Of a DNA stretch of 64,000 nucleotides, positions 52,492 through 60,377 are shown piece after piece (the stretch's first letter is position 1; every line of letters starts with the position of its first letter). The stretch is from Armatimonadota bacterium (GTDB lineage Bacteria; Bacillota; Desulfotomaculia; Desulfotomaculales; Nap2-2B). The stretch is taken from NCBI GenBank assembly GCA_023511535.1, contig JAIMBK010000001.1:45493-109492 (forward strand). Reading direction: 5' to 3'. The notes beneath the pieces are model-generated. The model worked only from the letters and a program-made list of their open reading frames with translations, made no database searches and was not told the DNA's origin. A program made the position numbers and the translations under genes.

Positions 52492-53307
52492 CTATGACTT
52501 GACCGGTTTGTAGCCCCATTTTTCCCAGATCTGTTGCGCGGGAGCGGAAATCATAAATTCCGCCAGTTGCCGGGCCGCCGCTGTTTCCTGCGAACAGGCC
52601 AGCACCGCTACCGGAACAGTCTTCTTAAATTTTTCTAATTCCGGCAAAGTAATCAATTCTACTTTATCCTCGACACCGCGGTAATTTTCCTCCCAGATAA
52701 TCGCGGCGTCGACCTGCCGCGTGCTTACGTAAACGACCAGTTCGTTTACCGTCGGCGTCCGGACGACTACGTTTTTATTCACGGCTTCGGCCAGCCCGGA
52801 TGCTTGCAAAAGCCGGTCGGCCAGCTTGCCGATCGGGTTGGCCTGAGGGTCGCCCAGGGCGACTTTTACCCCGGGACGCCCCAGGTCGGCCAGGGTGCGC
52901 ACCCCGGCGGGATTAGTTTTCGGCACGGCCAGCGCGGGAAGGTGGTAAACCACGTCCTTTTTCCATTTTACCATTTCTTTCAGCGGTGCTAATTCCTCAA
53001 CGTCTCCGGGGAGATAGACGTCCCCTTTTTTAGTGAGAAGGATCTGGCTGTTCAGCTGGGCCGAACCGCCGAAGGTATAGGTGACTTTTATTCCCGTCTG
53101 CTTTTGAAAGGCGGCGCCGATTTCTTCAACGGGCTTTTTCAAACCGGCGCCGCTATACACTAAAAGCGTTGCCGGGGCCGGCTCGCCGGCCTTGCCGCCG
53201 TCCTGGTTGCGCCCGCCTCCGCAGCCCGCCATAGCTGCCAGCAAACCCAGCAGAAGGATCCCGGCCAGACCATAAAGCCAGCTTCTTTTTGCGCTCATGT
53301 CAGTCAA
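52492..53307 (-). CDS. modA: Molybdate/tungstate-type binding lipoprotein
   Basis: This 271-residue binding protein has a lipobox LLAAMAGCGGG (cysteine at about residue 29). LLVYSGAGLKKPVEEIGAAFQKQ, TYTFGGSAQLNSQI and GDVYLPGDVEELAPL are typical of the ModA/WtpA group, which bind oxyanions such as molybdate or tungstate. An anaerobe of this type could use either. The operon order binding protein, permease, ATPase is standard. Confidence 0.88.
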   Translation of the reverse strand: MTDMSAKRSWLYGLAGILLLGLLAAMAGCGGGRNQDGGKAGEPAPATLLVYSGAGLKKPVEEIGAAFQKQTGIKVTYTFGGSAQLNSQILLTKKGDVYLPGDVEELAPLKEMVKWKKDVVYHLPALAVPKTNPAGVRTLADLGRPGVKVALGDPQANPIGKLADRLLQASGLAEAVNKNVVVRTPTVNELVVYVSTRQVDAAIIWEENYRGVEDKVELITLPELEKFKKTVPVAVLACSQETAAARQLAEFMISAPAQQIWEKWGYKPVKS

Positions 53308-53367
53308 TACCTCCGTCCCCGGGCCATAATCTCCGAAAGGACCGTTTGGGGAAAATCCTCGCCAACT

Positions 53368-54093
53368 TTAGCGGCCGCAATAGCAATACTGCTCAAGCCC
53401 GGCCAGCCGGGCCACCCCTGCCACCGTTACGCCGTAAAAAACAACCGGCTTGCGGCCGAGCAGCGGCTGCAGCGTTCCGTTTACCGCCGTACTGCCGGTG
53501 GCCAGCACGATCTCTCCCCAGGAAAGAACCTCCTCATTGCGCTGGGCGTCTTCAATCAGCACGCCGCACCGGCGCCGGCCGATATTGTCCGGATCCAGGT
53601 CGGTAACCCGGATGGCGAAGTGGGCGGCCAGGCTCTCCACCATGGCCGGCTGCAAGCCGATAAAGGCAATGCGTGGATTGCCGAAACGCTCCCGCACGTA
53701 TTCGACCAGGCGGCCGGCACATAATCCGGGTTCCTGATCACGGCAATGGATCGTTTTTTCCACCAGTTTCAAGTGCCGCAGAACAGCGTTCAGGGAGGCG
53801 ATGAAGACGGCCCGTTGAAAATTATTGCGCAACGGAAGAGCAAGTACTTCGCTTAAGGGGCCGCGATAGTTGCCCGGCTGATCCGTATAGGCCTGGCCCA
53901 GGCCATCCCGGAAAGTAGCCTGGATCATTACTTCTTTTCCTTTTAAAAGGGGAAAGTCCCGGCGGTCCGGGCTGCCGATGGCTTCCTCCGGGGAAAGCGG
54001 CCGGGCGCTGACCACCTGCACCTCCTCTTCCGCCAAACAGTTTTGCTCCACCAGAGAAGCAAACCGGGTTTTGATTTGATCAAGAAAATTCAC
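53368..54093 (-). CDS. DUF364 (putative heavy-metal chelation) protein
   Basis: A 241-residue protein with the DUF364/DUF4213 layout: an N-terminal region with MIQATFRDGLGQAYTDQPGNYRG and LNAVLRHLKL (about 50-110), and a C-terminal Rossmann-like part with IAFIGLQPAMVESLA, VTDLDPDNIGR and ATGSTAVNGTLQPLLG. The family is suspected to act in metal handling, as its fold has a metal-chelation-type active site. Position just ahead of the modABC genes supports a metal role (inference). The promoter at 54172-54197 is of sigma-H type. Confidence 0.82.
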   Translation of the reverse strand: MNFLDQIKTRFASLVEQNCLAEEEVQVVSARPLSPEEAIGSPDRRDFPLLKGKEVMIQATFRDGLGQAYTDQPGNYRGPLSEVLALPLRNNFQRAVFIASLNAVLRHLKLVEKTIHCRDQEPGLCAGRLVEYVRERFGNPRIAFIGLQPAMVESLAAHFAIRVTDLDPDNIGRRRCGVLIEDAQRNEEVLSWGEIVLATGSTAVNGTLQPLLGRKPVVFYGVTVAGVARLAGLEQYCYCGR

Positions 54094-54171
54094 GGGTTCA
54101 CTCCCTCCTGCGCAAATTTTTGAAGGTACGCCGGGATATACTCAACCTAGTATAACGCTTTTAAATAATGT

Positions 54172-54197
54172 ATTCTCCCTTCAGGGGAACTTTTCCT
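54172..54197 (-). promoter_or_regulatory. Sigma-H-type promoter before DUF364-modABC
   Basis: Minus strand AGAGGAAAA, 12 bases, GGAGAATAC. This matches RNAGGAWWW-N11-12-RNNGAATWW with one departure at the end. The leader is about 75 bases. Confidence 0.6.
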
Positions 54198-54255
54198 CTC
54201 CGCTCAAAAAATTTTTTTCTTCTCCGCCACTCTCTTTGGTCAACCACCACTACCT

Positions 54256-54813
54256 TTAAGTCAGATCAAAGTACTTTTGCATTTTTAAAATCTGAAAGTA
54301 CTCGCCGAAGAGGTCTTTCCTGTAGATATTCAGACAGGCCAGGTGATCCTCGGGAGGATAAGCAGTACAGCAATCTTCCAGGATAACGGTTTTAAAACCG
54401 TAGCAGAGGGCGTCCAGGGCAGTCAAAAGAACGCAGAAGGGAGTGGCGATTCCAGCCACGGCCACCCTTTCCACCCCGTTGTCACGCAGGGTTATATCCA
54501 GGTCGGTTTTAAAAAAAGCGCTCATCCGTCTTTTTTCCAAAATAATGTCCCCCGGCTCCGGTTTCAGCTCGGTAATCACCTGCACGCCGGCGGTTCCCCG
54601 CAGGGCGTGCGGCTTCACCCGCCCGCGGAAGATTACGTCGGTGGGATAAAAACTGTCGTTGGCGTAAACCACCAGAAACCCTTTTTGCCGGGCCGTAGCC
54701 AGCAACGACTGGAGGTTGGGGATAATCTTGCGGGCTTCGCCGCTGATTCCCGTATGCAGGCTGGTATTGACATTATCCTTGACCATGTCAACTACAATTA
54801 CAGCATCCTTCAT
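54256..54813 (-). CDS. Isochorismatase/nicotinamidase-like cysteine hydrolase
   Basis: This 185-residue protein of the isochorismatase family has DAVIVVDMVKDN at the start (catalytic aspartate), ILEKRRMSAFFKTDL (lysine) and VAVAGIATPFCVLLTALDAL (cysteine), the usual D-K-C triad. Substrates in the family include nicotinamide and isochorismate; none can be assigned here. The ATG at 54813 follows GGAAGG by eight bases; the longer frame is unsupported. Confidence 0.88.
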   Translation of the reverse strand: MKDAVIVVDMVKDNVNTSLHTGISGEARKIIPNLQSLLATARQKGFLVVYANDSFYPTDVIFRGRVKPHALRGTAGVQVITELKPEPGDIILEKRRMSAFFKTDLDITLRDNGVERVAVAGIATPFCVLLTALDALCYGFKTVILEDCCTAYPPEDHLACLNIYRKDLFGEYFQILKMQKYFDLT

Positions 54814-54952
54814 TATGTAAACCTTCCTTTCCTTGATCCTGGTCGCCACCGCCTCAAAAAGAACAGCGGAACGCTTCTGTGCGAAGCCCCCCGCTTTCCA
54901 TTACATAAACTCATTTTTTAGACAATTTATTCTTTAGCAGGATAGATTTTCA

Positions 54953-55132
54953 TTATTCTTCTAACGTAATTGCTTCTTCGGGGCACTCCATCATACACTG
55001 CTCACAGGCGGTGCAATCATCGGGATGAATGACCTGGGATTTATCATCCACTATTTCAAACACTTCGTTCGGACATACATCCGCACACGTCCCACAACCA
55101 GTACATTTTTCCAGATCAACCCTTGGTGGCAT
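54953..55132 (-). CDS. 2[4Fe-4S] ferredoxin
   Basis: This 59-residue electron carrier has two clusters, bound by CTGCGTCADVCP near the start and CTACEQCMMECP near the end. It begins MPPRVDLEK, and AGGAGAGG lies eight bases before the ATG at 55132. It stands alone between the isochorismatase and radical SAM genes, so its redox partner is unknown. Confidence 0.93.
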   Translation of the reverse strand: MPPRVDLEKCTGCGTCADVCPNEVFEIVDDKSQVIHPDDCTACEQCMMECPEEAITLEE

Positions 55133-55313
55133 AAAGCAATCCTCTCCTTTCTTAAAAAATTTACCCTGCAAAATAATAACAAAGCATTTTTACATATGTC
55201 AACAACCACCGGAAAACTACTTTCGTTCAATCCCTGCACCTGGTTTTTCAAAGGTCAGCTTCTTTAACTGATTAATTTTCCCGGATGAACCACCCCCTCA
55301 AAAGAGGCTTCCC

Positions 55314-56444
55314 CTATTCGTTTTGCGCGCAGGAAAGCTTCGGACACTCCCGGCAGAAGGCCGTTAACCGCCCGGTGGAAAAAGAGCGCCGAAAATTGAC
55401 ATAATCCTTTTGCCGCCAGATGCGGAACAAATCGTGATCGTGAACGTTGCCAAAGGTCATCCGCCCGTACCGGCGGACCGCTCCGCGAACCAGAAACGTT
55501 GCCCGGGCAACCGGAACATTGGCAAAAACACAGGGAGAAACCAGGCCGTCGGCAGAAATAAAGAGCGCCCGCTGAACGTTCTCGGAACAGACCTGTTTTC
55601 TTTGGCCCGGCACACTTAACTGATAGTAAATGGAAAGGCCCCTTTCTTTACCCCGGGCCGCCACTTCTTGAAGAGAAGAAAGCAATTCCTCGGCCGCCGT
55701 CCTTTCCGTGAGAAACAGGCTTTCCTCCACCAGGGCCGGGGAGGAAACGAAGTCGAGGGTGGTGATGACCACCTGGTCAATGCCGTAACCTTCCAGCAGG
55801 TCCGGCAACTGAGGCAGTTCATCAATTCCAGAACGCAACAACAGGTAGGCGATGTGGACCGCCGGCCGCGCCGCTCCCGCTTCTTCCTTCGCTTTTTGCA
55901 AAAACCGGATTGCTTCCAGGACTTTTTCCAGCCTTGTTCCCCGGCGAAAGAAATCGTTTTTTTCCGCCGTCGTCCCGGCCAGGGAAAAGGCTACAAAATC
56001 GAGGCCGCCGGCCACCAGCCGGGCAGCCACAGAAGCGTCCACCAGCTTTCCGTTGGTTGCCGTTCCGACCCGGCAGCCGGCCTGCCGGGCCAGGGAAACC
56101 ATGGTGAAAAAGTCCGGGTGCAAAAGAGGTTCCCCCCAGCCCTGGAGATGCACGAGCCCCGCTTTCCGGAAAGCCGGCCGCAGCTTTTGAAAAGTATCCA
56201 GGGGGAGGTGGCGGTTTAACCAGTTGTCCCGGTAAATAGTGTGCGGGCAATAAACGCAGGCCGCGTTGCAATAAGAAGTAACCTCCACCTGGAGCCAGTC
56301 GAACGCCGGTGCAATGAAGGCAAAGGGGAACCCGAACACAGCCCAGCCACCACCCGACACGGCATATTCAATGCCTGACCACAATTGCCTGCCGCAGTTC
56401 TTCTTCGGTAGATACCTGTCCAGGTACTCCATGATATGGAGCAC
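55314..56444 (-). CDS. Radical SAM protein with C-terminal cysteine (SPASM-like) region
   Basis: A 376-residue protein. The radical SAM cluster motif is CNAACVYCP (about residues 59-67), followed by LQGWGEPLLHPDF (GGEP-like) and TNGKLVD. The C-terminal part has CSENVQRALFISADGLVSPC and CRECPKLSC, resembling the auxiliary cluster domain of SPASM proteins, which often modify peptides or proteins. No precursor peptide gene is obvious beside it. A moderate promoter is at 56602-56630. Reaction unknown. Confidence 0.88.
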   Translation of the reverse strand: MLHIMEYLDRYLPKKNCGRQLWSGIEYAVSGGGWAVFGFPFAFIAPAFDWLQVEVTSYCNAACVYCPHTIYRDNWLNRHLPLDTFQKLRPAFRKAGLVHLQGWGEPLLHPDFFTMVSLARQAGCRVGTATNGKLVDASVAARLVAGGLDFVAFSLAGTTAEKNDFFRRGTRLEKVLEAIRFLQKAKEEAGAARPAVHIAYLLLRSGIDELPQLPDLLEGYGIDQVVITTLDFVSSPALVEESLFLTERTAAEELLSSLQEVAARGKERGLSIYYQLSVPGQRKQVCSENVQRALFISADGLVSPCVFANVPVARATFLVRGAVRRYGRMTFGNVHDHDLFRIWRQKDYVNFRRSFSTGRLTAFCRECPKLSCAQNE

Positions 56445-56601
56445 TCAGTTCAGGGGGTTTGGATAAATCCGATAAACTAAACCACAGAGGACATAGAGAA
56501 TATATGGATTCGGAAACAAGTAGCCGGTTTTTTAAATTCTAAGCCACATTATCCAGTATCTGGAAAGCAGGAAAGAGTAAATTCCTGCAGATTTAAATAA
56601 T

Positions 56602-56630
56602 ACAATAAACCGGATCCGGCTTCCGGTCAA
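56602..56630 (-). promoter_or_regulatory. Candidate promoter of the radical SAM gene
   Basis: Minus strand TTGACC, 17 bp, TATTGT. A perfect palindrome ccggatccgg lies in the spacer. The match is moderate. Confidence 0.4.
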
Positions 56631-56663
56631 TAGAAAATATGACAAAAAAATTTTTTCTCCAGA

Positions 56664-56689
56664 AGGATTTTCACCTCCTCAAGGAGAAT
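56664..56689 (+). promoter_or_regulatory. Sigma-H-type promoter of hairpin copy 4
   Basis: GAAGGATTT, 12 bases, GGAGAATAA fits RNAGGAWWW-N11-12-RNNGAATWW at every defined position. The expected transcript starts at about 56697 and runs straight into the hairpin element. Confidence 0.65.
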
Positions 56690-56694
56690 AAATA

Positions 56695-56786
56695 TGGAGA
56701 GTGATAGCGGCAGCCATGAAGGCGCCTGAAATCTTCCTGAAGGAAGAGCGGGGAGGAAAAGGGCATTCATGGTTTTTTGTTTTTAA
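56695..56786 (+). ncRNA. Hairpin RNA element, copy 4
   Basis: GCCATGAAGGCGCC, inner hairpin TCTTCC-TGAA-GGAAGA, then AAAGGGCATTCATGG and TTTTTTGTTTTT. The outer stem CCATGAA (56714-56720) with TTCATGG (56766-56772) is perfect. With its own promoter and terminator it is a complete small transcription unit of about 90 bases. It lies upstream of the metal transporter, separated from it by repeat R4. Confidence 0.68.
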
Positions 56787-56798
56787 AAGGAGGAGTTG

Positions 56799-56901
56799 CC
56801 CATGAGAACGTTCGTTCTCTCCATAAAGTAATGAAAATATGTAAAAGTATTTACCCCTATTTCCTAACCCCTAATTCCTGATTCCTATTTTTTGAGGAGG
56901 G
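56799..56901 (+). repeat. Dispersed leader repeat, copy R4 (before metal-binding protein gene)
   Basis: The fullest copy: AGAACGTTCGTTCT, CTCCATAAAGTAATG, GTAAAAGTATTTACC, several CCTAATT-like units, CCTATTTTTTGAGGAGGG. The last bases form the ribosome site of the TTG start at 56909. Confidence 0.9.
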
Positions 56902-56908
56902 ACGATTA

Positions 56909-57757
56909 TTGAGGAGGGTTCAGCCACTTCTCGCCGGGATTATTTTAACGGTCATTTTGCTGGCTCTTGTTGGGTGTGCGGCAAAGGAAAGCAAAAAGCT
57001 CAAAGTTGCTGCGGGGACTACGTTGATCGCCGGGATCGTGCAGGAAGTAGGCGGCGACAAAGTAGAGGTGGTAAATATTGTTCCCCCGGGCCAGTGCCCC
57101 GGCCACTTCGATTTAAAGCCGGAGGACGTGCGGAAGCTGGCGGACGCAAAACTGCTTTTGCGCCACGACTGGCAGGGGGGGATGTTTACCAAAGAGCTCC
57201 TTGACTCGGTGCACAATAAGGAGCTGGAGGTGGTGGAAATAGCCGTGGCCGGCAACTGGATGGCGCCGCCGGCGCAAAAAGAGGCGGTGCAAAAAATTAC
57301 CGGGGTGTTGACGGAAAAAGATCCGGCAAACAAAGCTTACTACGAGGAAAAAACCAACCGGCTGGCCGCGCTGATCGAGACAAAAGACAGGGAAACCCGG
57401 GCCAGGCTCCAGGCTGCTGACGTAAGCAGCGTAAAGGTAATGTGTTCGGAGATGCAGCAAGGTTTCCTGAAATGGGCCGGTTTTGACGTGGTGGCCACCT
57501 ACGGGCGGCCGGAAGAACTCAACCCGCAAAAAATCCAGGAACTGCTCAACAAGGGGAAACAGGCCGGCGTAAAACTGGTGGTGGACAACCTGCAGAGCGG
57601 CCCGGACGCCGGCCAGGGCATTGCCAAAGAGTTGGGAGCGGCGCAGGTGACCATCTCCAACTTCCCCGGCGGCCTGCCGCAAACCGAAACCTGGAGCGCC
57701 GCCCTGGAGAAAAATGTGGAACTGCTTCTGGATGCCCTGAAGAAAAGCCGGAGCTAA
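56909..57757 (+). CDS. Zinc/manganese-type ABC binding lipoprotein (ZnuA family)
   Basis: This 282-residue protein of the metal-binding cluster A-I family has a lipobox LLALVGCAAKE (cysteine at about residue 23). IVPPGQCPGHFDLKPEDVRKL near 57-77 contains the first metal-binding histidine in a form changed from the usual HxYEP. MCSEMQQGFLKWAGFDVVATYG replaces the usual second His segment, and LVVDNLQSGPDAG follows. The metal is unknown (zinc, manganese or iron). The TTG start follows GGAGGG, supplied by repeat R4. It leads an operon with the ATPase and permease genes. Confidence 0.85.
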   Translation: MRRVQPLLAGIILTVILLALVGCAAKESKKLKVAAGTTLIAGIVQEVGGDKVEVVNIVPPGQCPGHFDLKPEDVRKLADAKLLLRHDWQGGMFTKELLDSVHNKELEVVEIAVAGNWMAPPAQKEAVQKITGVLTEKDPANKAYYEEKTNRLAALIETKDRETRARLQAADVSSVKVMCSEMQQGFLKWAGFDVVATYGRPEELNPQKIQELLNKGKQAGVKLVVDNLQSGPDAGQGIAKELGAAQVTISNFPGGLPQTETWSAALEKNVELLLDALKKSRS

Positions 57758-57922
57758 ATGAGGAAACTTTTCGCGCCCGTTCAAGCCCGCAGTTACAAAT
57801 TAGCCTTGCTGTTCAGCGCCCTCACCATTCCCGTTTAAGGAAGGGCGGGGTGAAAACGACCCGGACAGGGGGGAAAAGCAATTCCGGGAGAAGCAATTGC
57901 TCTTTCCAAAGAGTGGAAAAAT

Positions 57923-58747
57923 GTGCCGGAGCACCTGCCTCCCACGGAGGACGTGCTGATTAAAATTGAAAACGCGGTGGTTTCCTACCGGGAAGACGTG
58001 GCCCTGCGGGGAGTTTCGCTGGCGCTGCACAGGGGGGAACTGGCCGGGATCATCGGGCCCAACGGGGCGGGAAAAACCACCCTGCTCACCCTGGTGAACG
58101 GGCTGGGCAGGCTGCTCCGGGGGCGGGTGGAGGTGCTGGGCTGCCTGCTGAACGGCGGCTGCCCGGCCTTTTTGCGCCGGCGCATCGGTTACGTTCCGCA
58201 AATCCAGAACATCGACCCCCGGATGCCGGTGAGCGCCCGGGAAGTAGTCATGATGGGGCGCTACGGCCGCCTGGGCCTGTTGCGCCGCCCGGGGCCGGCC
58301 GACCGGCAGGTGGTGGACGGCATGTTGAAGCTGGTGGGCATGAGCCACCTGGCCTCCCGCCCCATCGGTCATCTTTCGGGAGGTGAGCAGCAGCGGGTGG
58401 CCATCGCCCGCGCCCTGGCCCAGGAGCCGGAGATCCTGCTTTTGGACGAGCCGACGGCCTCCCTGGACCGCCGGGCGCGGGTGGAGATCATGACTCTGGT
58501 CAGCGAAATCCACCGCTCCCGCCGCCTGACCACCCTGATGGTGACCCACGAACTGAAGACAGCGGCAGCCGTTTGCGACCGGCTGATTTTAATGAAGGAA
58601 GGACGCATCTGGGCCCAGGGCCGGCCGGAAGAAGTCCTGCGGGAAGATATCCTGGATCCTCTGTACGGCGGCGAAAGCACGGCCGAAAACACGATCACTG
58701 TTTTTAACGGCACCGCCAGGGAGAAACGCGGTAAGCCAGGCGGCTGA
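57923..58747 (+). CDS. Metal ABC transporter ATPase (ZnuC type)
   Basis: This 274-residue ATPase has GPNGAGKTTLLTLV (Walker A), IGYVPQIQNIDPRMPVSAREVVMMG, HLSGGEQQRVAIARALAQ and ILLLDEPTASLD. The VPQ...P.t..e.V.mG pattern after Walker A is typical for zinc/manganese importers. The start is a GTG near 57923 with only a weak ribosome site; the open frame extends back to 57854 without a usual start codon, so the start is uncertain. The gap after the binding-protein gene is 165 bp. Confidence 0.88.
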   Translation: MPEHLPPTEDVLIKIENAVVSYREDVALRGVSLALHRGELAGIIGPNGAGKTTLLTLVNGLGRLLRGRVEVLGCLLNGGCPAFLRRRIGYVPQIQNIDPRMPVSAREVVMMGRYGRLGLLRRPGPADRQVVDGMLKLVGMSHLASRPIGHLSGGEQQRVAIARALAQEPEILLLDEPTASLDRRARVEIMTLVSEIHRSRRLTTLMVTHELKTAAAVCDRLILMKEGRIWAQGRPEEVLREDILDPLYGGESTAENTITVFNGTAREKRGKPGG

Positions 58748-58836
58748 TTTTACCGGCCACCCGCCGGAAAAAAATCGCGACGCATTAGAGCCAATAATCA
58801 CTGCCCAAAAAAGCAAGCCGCCGGCTGCAACCGGGG

Positions 58837-59685
58837 GTGATCAGTCTGGACCTTTCCATTTTTGGCTACCAGTTCATGCAAAACGCCATCCTGGCCGGCC
58901 TGCTGGGGGGCGCGGCCTGTTCCGTGATCGGGGTTTTCGTCGTCACGATGAACCTTTCCTTTATCGGGGTAGCCATCTCCCACGCCGCTTTCGCCGGCGC
59001 CCTGTGCGGTGCATGGCTGGGTTTCAGTCCGCAGGCGGGGGCCTTTATTTTCAGTCTGGTAGCCGCAGCAGTTATCGGGCCGCTGGCCGACCGGGGGGAG
59101 TTCAACCCCGACACCCCCATCGGGATCGTTTTTTCCGTTACGATGGGACTGGCCTTTTTGTTCATGGGCCTTTTGCCCGGCCCGAAAACCCAGGCCCTGG
59201 AACTTTTGTGGGGGAGCATCCTGACGGTTACCGATCGCGATCTTCTCCTGCTGGCCGTGGTGGCCGTAATCGTCCTGCTCCTGGTAGCCCTCTTCTTTAA
59301 AGAAATCCAGGCCGTGATTTTTCACCGGGAAGCCGCCCTGGCCGTGGGCATCCCGGCCGGCCTGATCTTTTACGGGCTGCTCTTTCTCACCGGCACGGTC
59401 ATCACCGTTACTTTGCGCAGCATCGGCGGCCTGCTTATCTTTAACCTGATCCTGAACCCCGCAGCGGCGGCCTACCAGCTTACCTACAACCTCCGGGTGA
59501 TGTTTGCGCTTGCCGCTCTCTTCGGCATCCTTTCCACCTGGCTGGGGCTTTTTCTTTCCTGCCTGTTTAACGTGCCCAGCGGGGCCACCATCGTGATTGT
59601 TTCCGCGGTCATCTTTATCCTCGCCGCCGCCTTTTCGCCTAAACGAAAGGTAAAGAAATGGGAGGAGGTTATAAACGGGAAGTAA
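58837..59685 (+). CDS. Metal ABC transporter permease (ZnuB type)
   Basis: This 282-residue permease of the ABC-3 family has about eight hydrophobic segments from residue 15 on. FMQNAILAGLLGGAACSVIGVFVVTMNLSFIGVAISHAAF is the classic N-terminal run, and TLRSIGGLLIFNLILNPAAAA near 190-210 is the coupling-helix region. The GTG start lies just after CCGGGGG. It is the third gene of the metal-uptake operon. Confidence 0.9.
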   Translation: MISLDLSIFGYQFMQNAILAGLLGGAACSVIGVFVVTMNLSFIGVAISHAAFAGALCGAWLGFSPQAGAFIFSLVAAAVIGPLADRGEFNPDTPIGIVFSVTMGLAFLFMGLLPGPKTQALELLWGSILTVTDRDLLLLAVVAVIVLLLVALFFKEIQAVIFHREAALAVGIPAGLIFYGLLFLTGTVITVTLRSIGGLLIFNLILNPAAAAYQLTYNLRVMFALAALFGILSTWLGLFLSCLFNVPSGATIVIVSAVIFILAAAFSPKRKVKKWEEVINGK

Positions 59686-60357
59686 ATGATTGACAATAGC
59701 CACTACCTTGTAAAAGGACCAGGGGGAAAAATACAGGAAAGGAAGGTAGCAAAAGAAAATATGGACCACCGCGCTTATTTTAACGAAATGGCAGGCCGCT
59801 GGGACGACCTGCTTACCGACGAGGTAAGGACGCGTTTAAAGGGAATTATCGACGATCTCTCCCTTGCCCGGGGCAGCAAAGTGCTGGACGTGGGGACGGG
59901 CACCGGCGTGCTCATTCCTTTTCTGGCGGATGCGGTCGGCCCCGCGGGAACAGTGGTGGCGGTGGACTTTGCCGCCGAAATGCTGGCCGTCGCCCGTAAA
60001 AAGTACCCGTGGCCGAACGTTCAGTATATCGAGGCCGAGGTGACCGCTCTCCCGTTCCCTGACGAAACTTTCGACGAAGTGATCTGCAACTCGGCCTTCC
60101 CCCATTTTGCCGACTGCCGGCAAGCGGCAAAAGAAATGGCCAGAGTGCTTAGGGCGGGGGGAAGAATTGCCGTCTGCCACCCGCACAGCAGAGATTACGT
60201 GAATAACCTCCACCGGTCCATCGGCGGCGTCGTCGGCAACGACCTTTTGCCGGACGACGAAACCATGCGCGCCATTTTTTCCGCAGCCGGCTTCCGGAAT
60301 ATCGTCATTGCCGACGGCGCCGGGCGCTATCTTTTGGTAGCCCGGAAAAATCCTTAA
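59686..60357 (+). CDS. Class I SAM-dependent methyltransferase
   Basis: This 223-residue methyltransferase of the UbiE/type 11 group has VLDVGTGTGVLIPFLADAVGP near 67-87, AVDFAAEMLAVARKKYP, ALPFPDETFDEVICNSAFPHF and MARVLRAGGRIAVCHPHSR. The start overlaps the permease stop as TAAATG, so it is translated with the transporter. A later ATG at 59761 is an alternative that fits many homologues. Such methyltransferases are often linked to metal transporters in anaerobes; the acceptor is unknown. Confidence 0.85.
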   Translation: MIDNSHYLVKGPGGKIQERKVAKENMDHRAYFNEMAGRWDDLLTDEVRTRLKGIIDDLSLARGSKVLDVGTGTGVLIPFLADAVGPAGTVVAVDFAAEMLAVARKKYPWPNVQYIEAEVTALPFPDETFDEVICNSAFPHFADCRQAAKEMARVLRAGGRIAVCHPHSRDYVNNLHRSIGGVVGNDLLPDDETMRAIFSAAGFRNIVIADGAGRYLLVARKNP

Positions 60358-60377
60358 AAATAGCCAAAATATTCGCT

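Larger units (their letters stand above)
56445..56908. other. Divergent intergenic region, radical SAM / metal ABC transporter
   Basis: A 464-bp spacer carrying a copy of the short accacag repeat (56477-56500), a perfect 7-bp inverted repeat (GCAGGAA / TTCCTGC, 56567-56588), the radical SAM promoter, the sigma-H-type promoter with hairpin RNA copy 4, and leader repeat R4. There is no convincing protein gene. Confidence 0.75.

Noticed and set aside
25384-56800. Short peptides starting at the ATG inside hairpin copies 3 and 4 (MEAPDSS..., MKAPEIF...)
   Set aside because: The ATG lies in the conserved stem, has no good ribosome site, the peptides differ after four residues, and copies 1 and 2 lack the ATG. 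Compensatory stem changes favour RNA structure.
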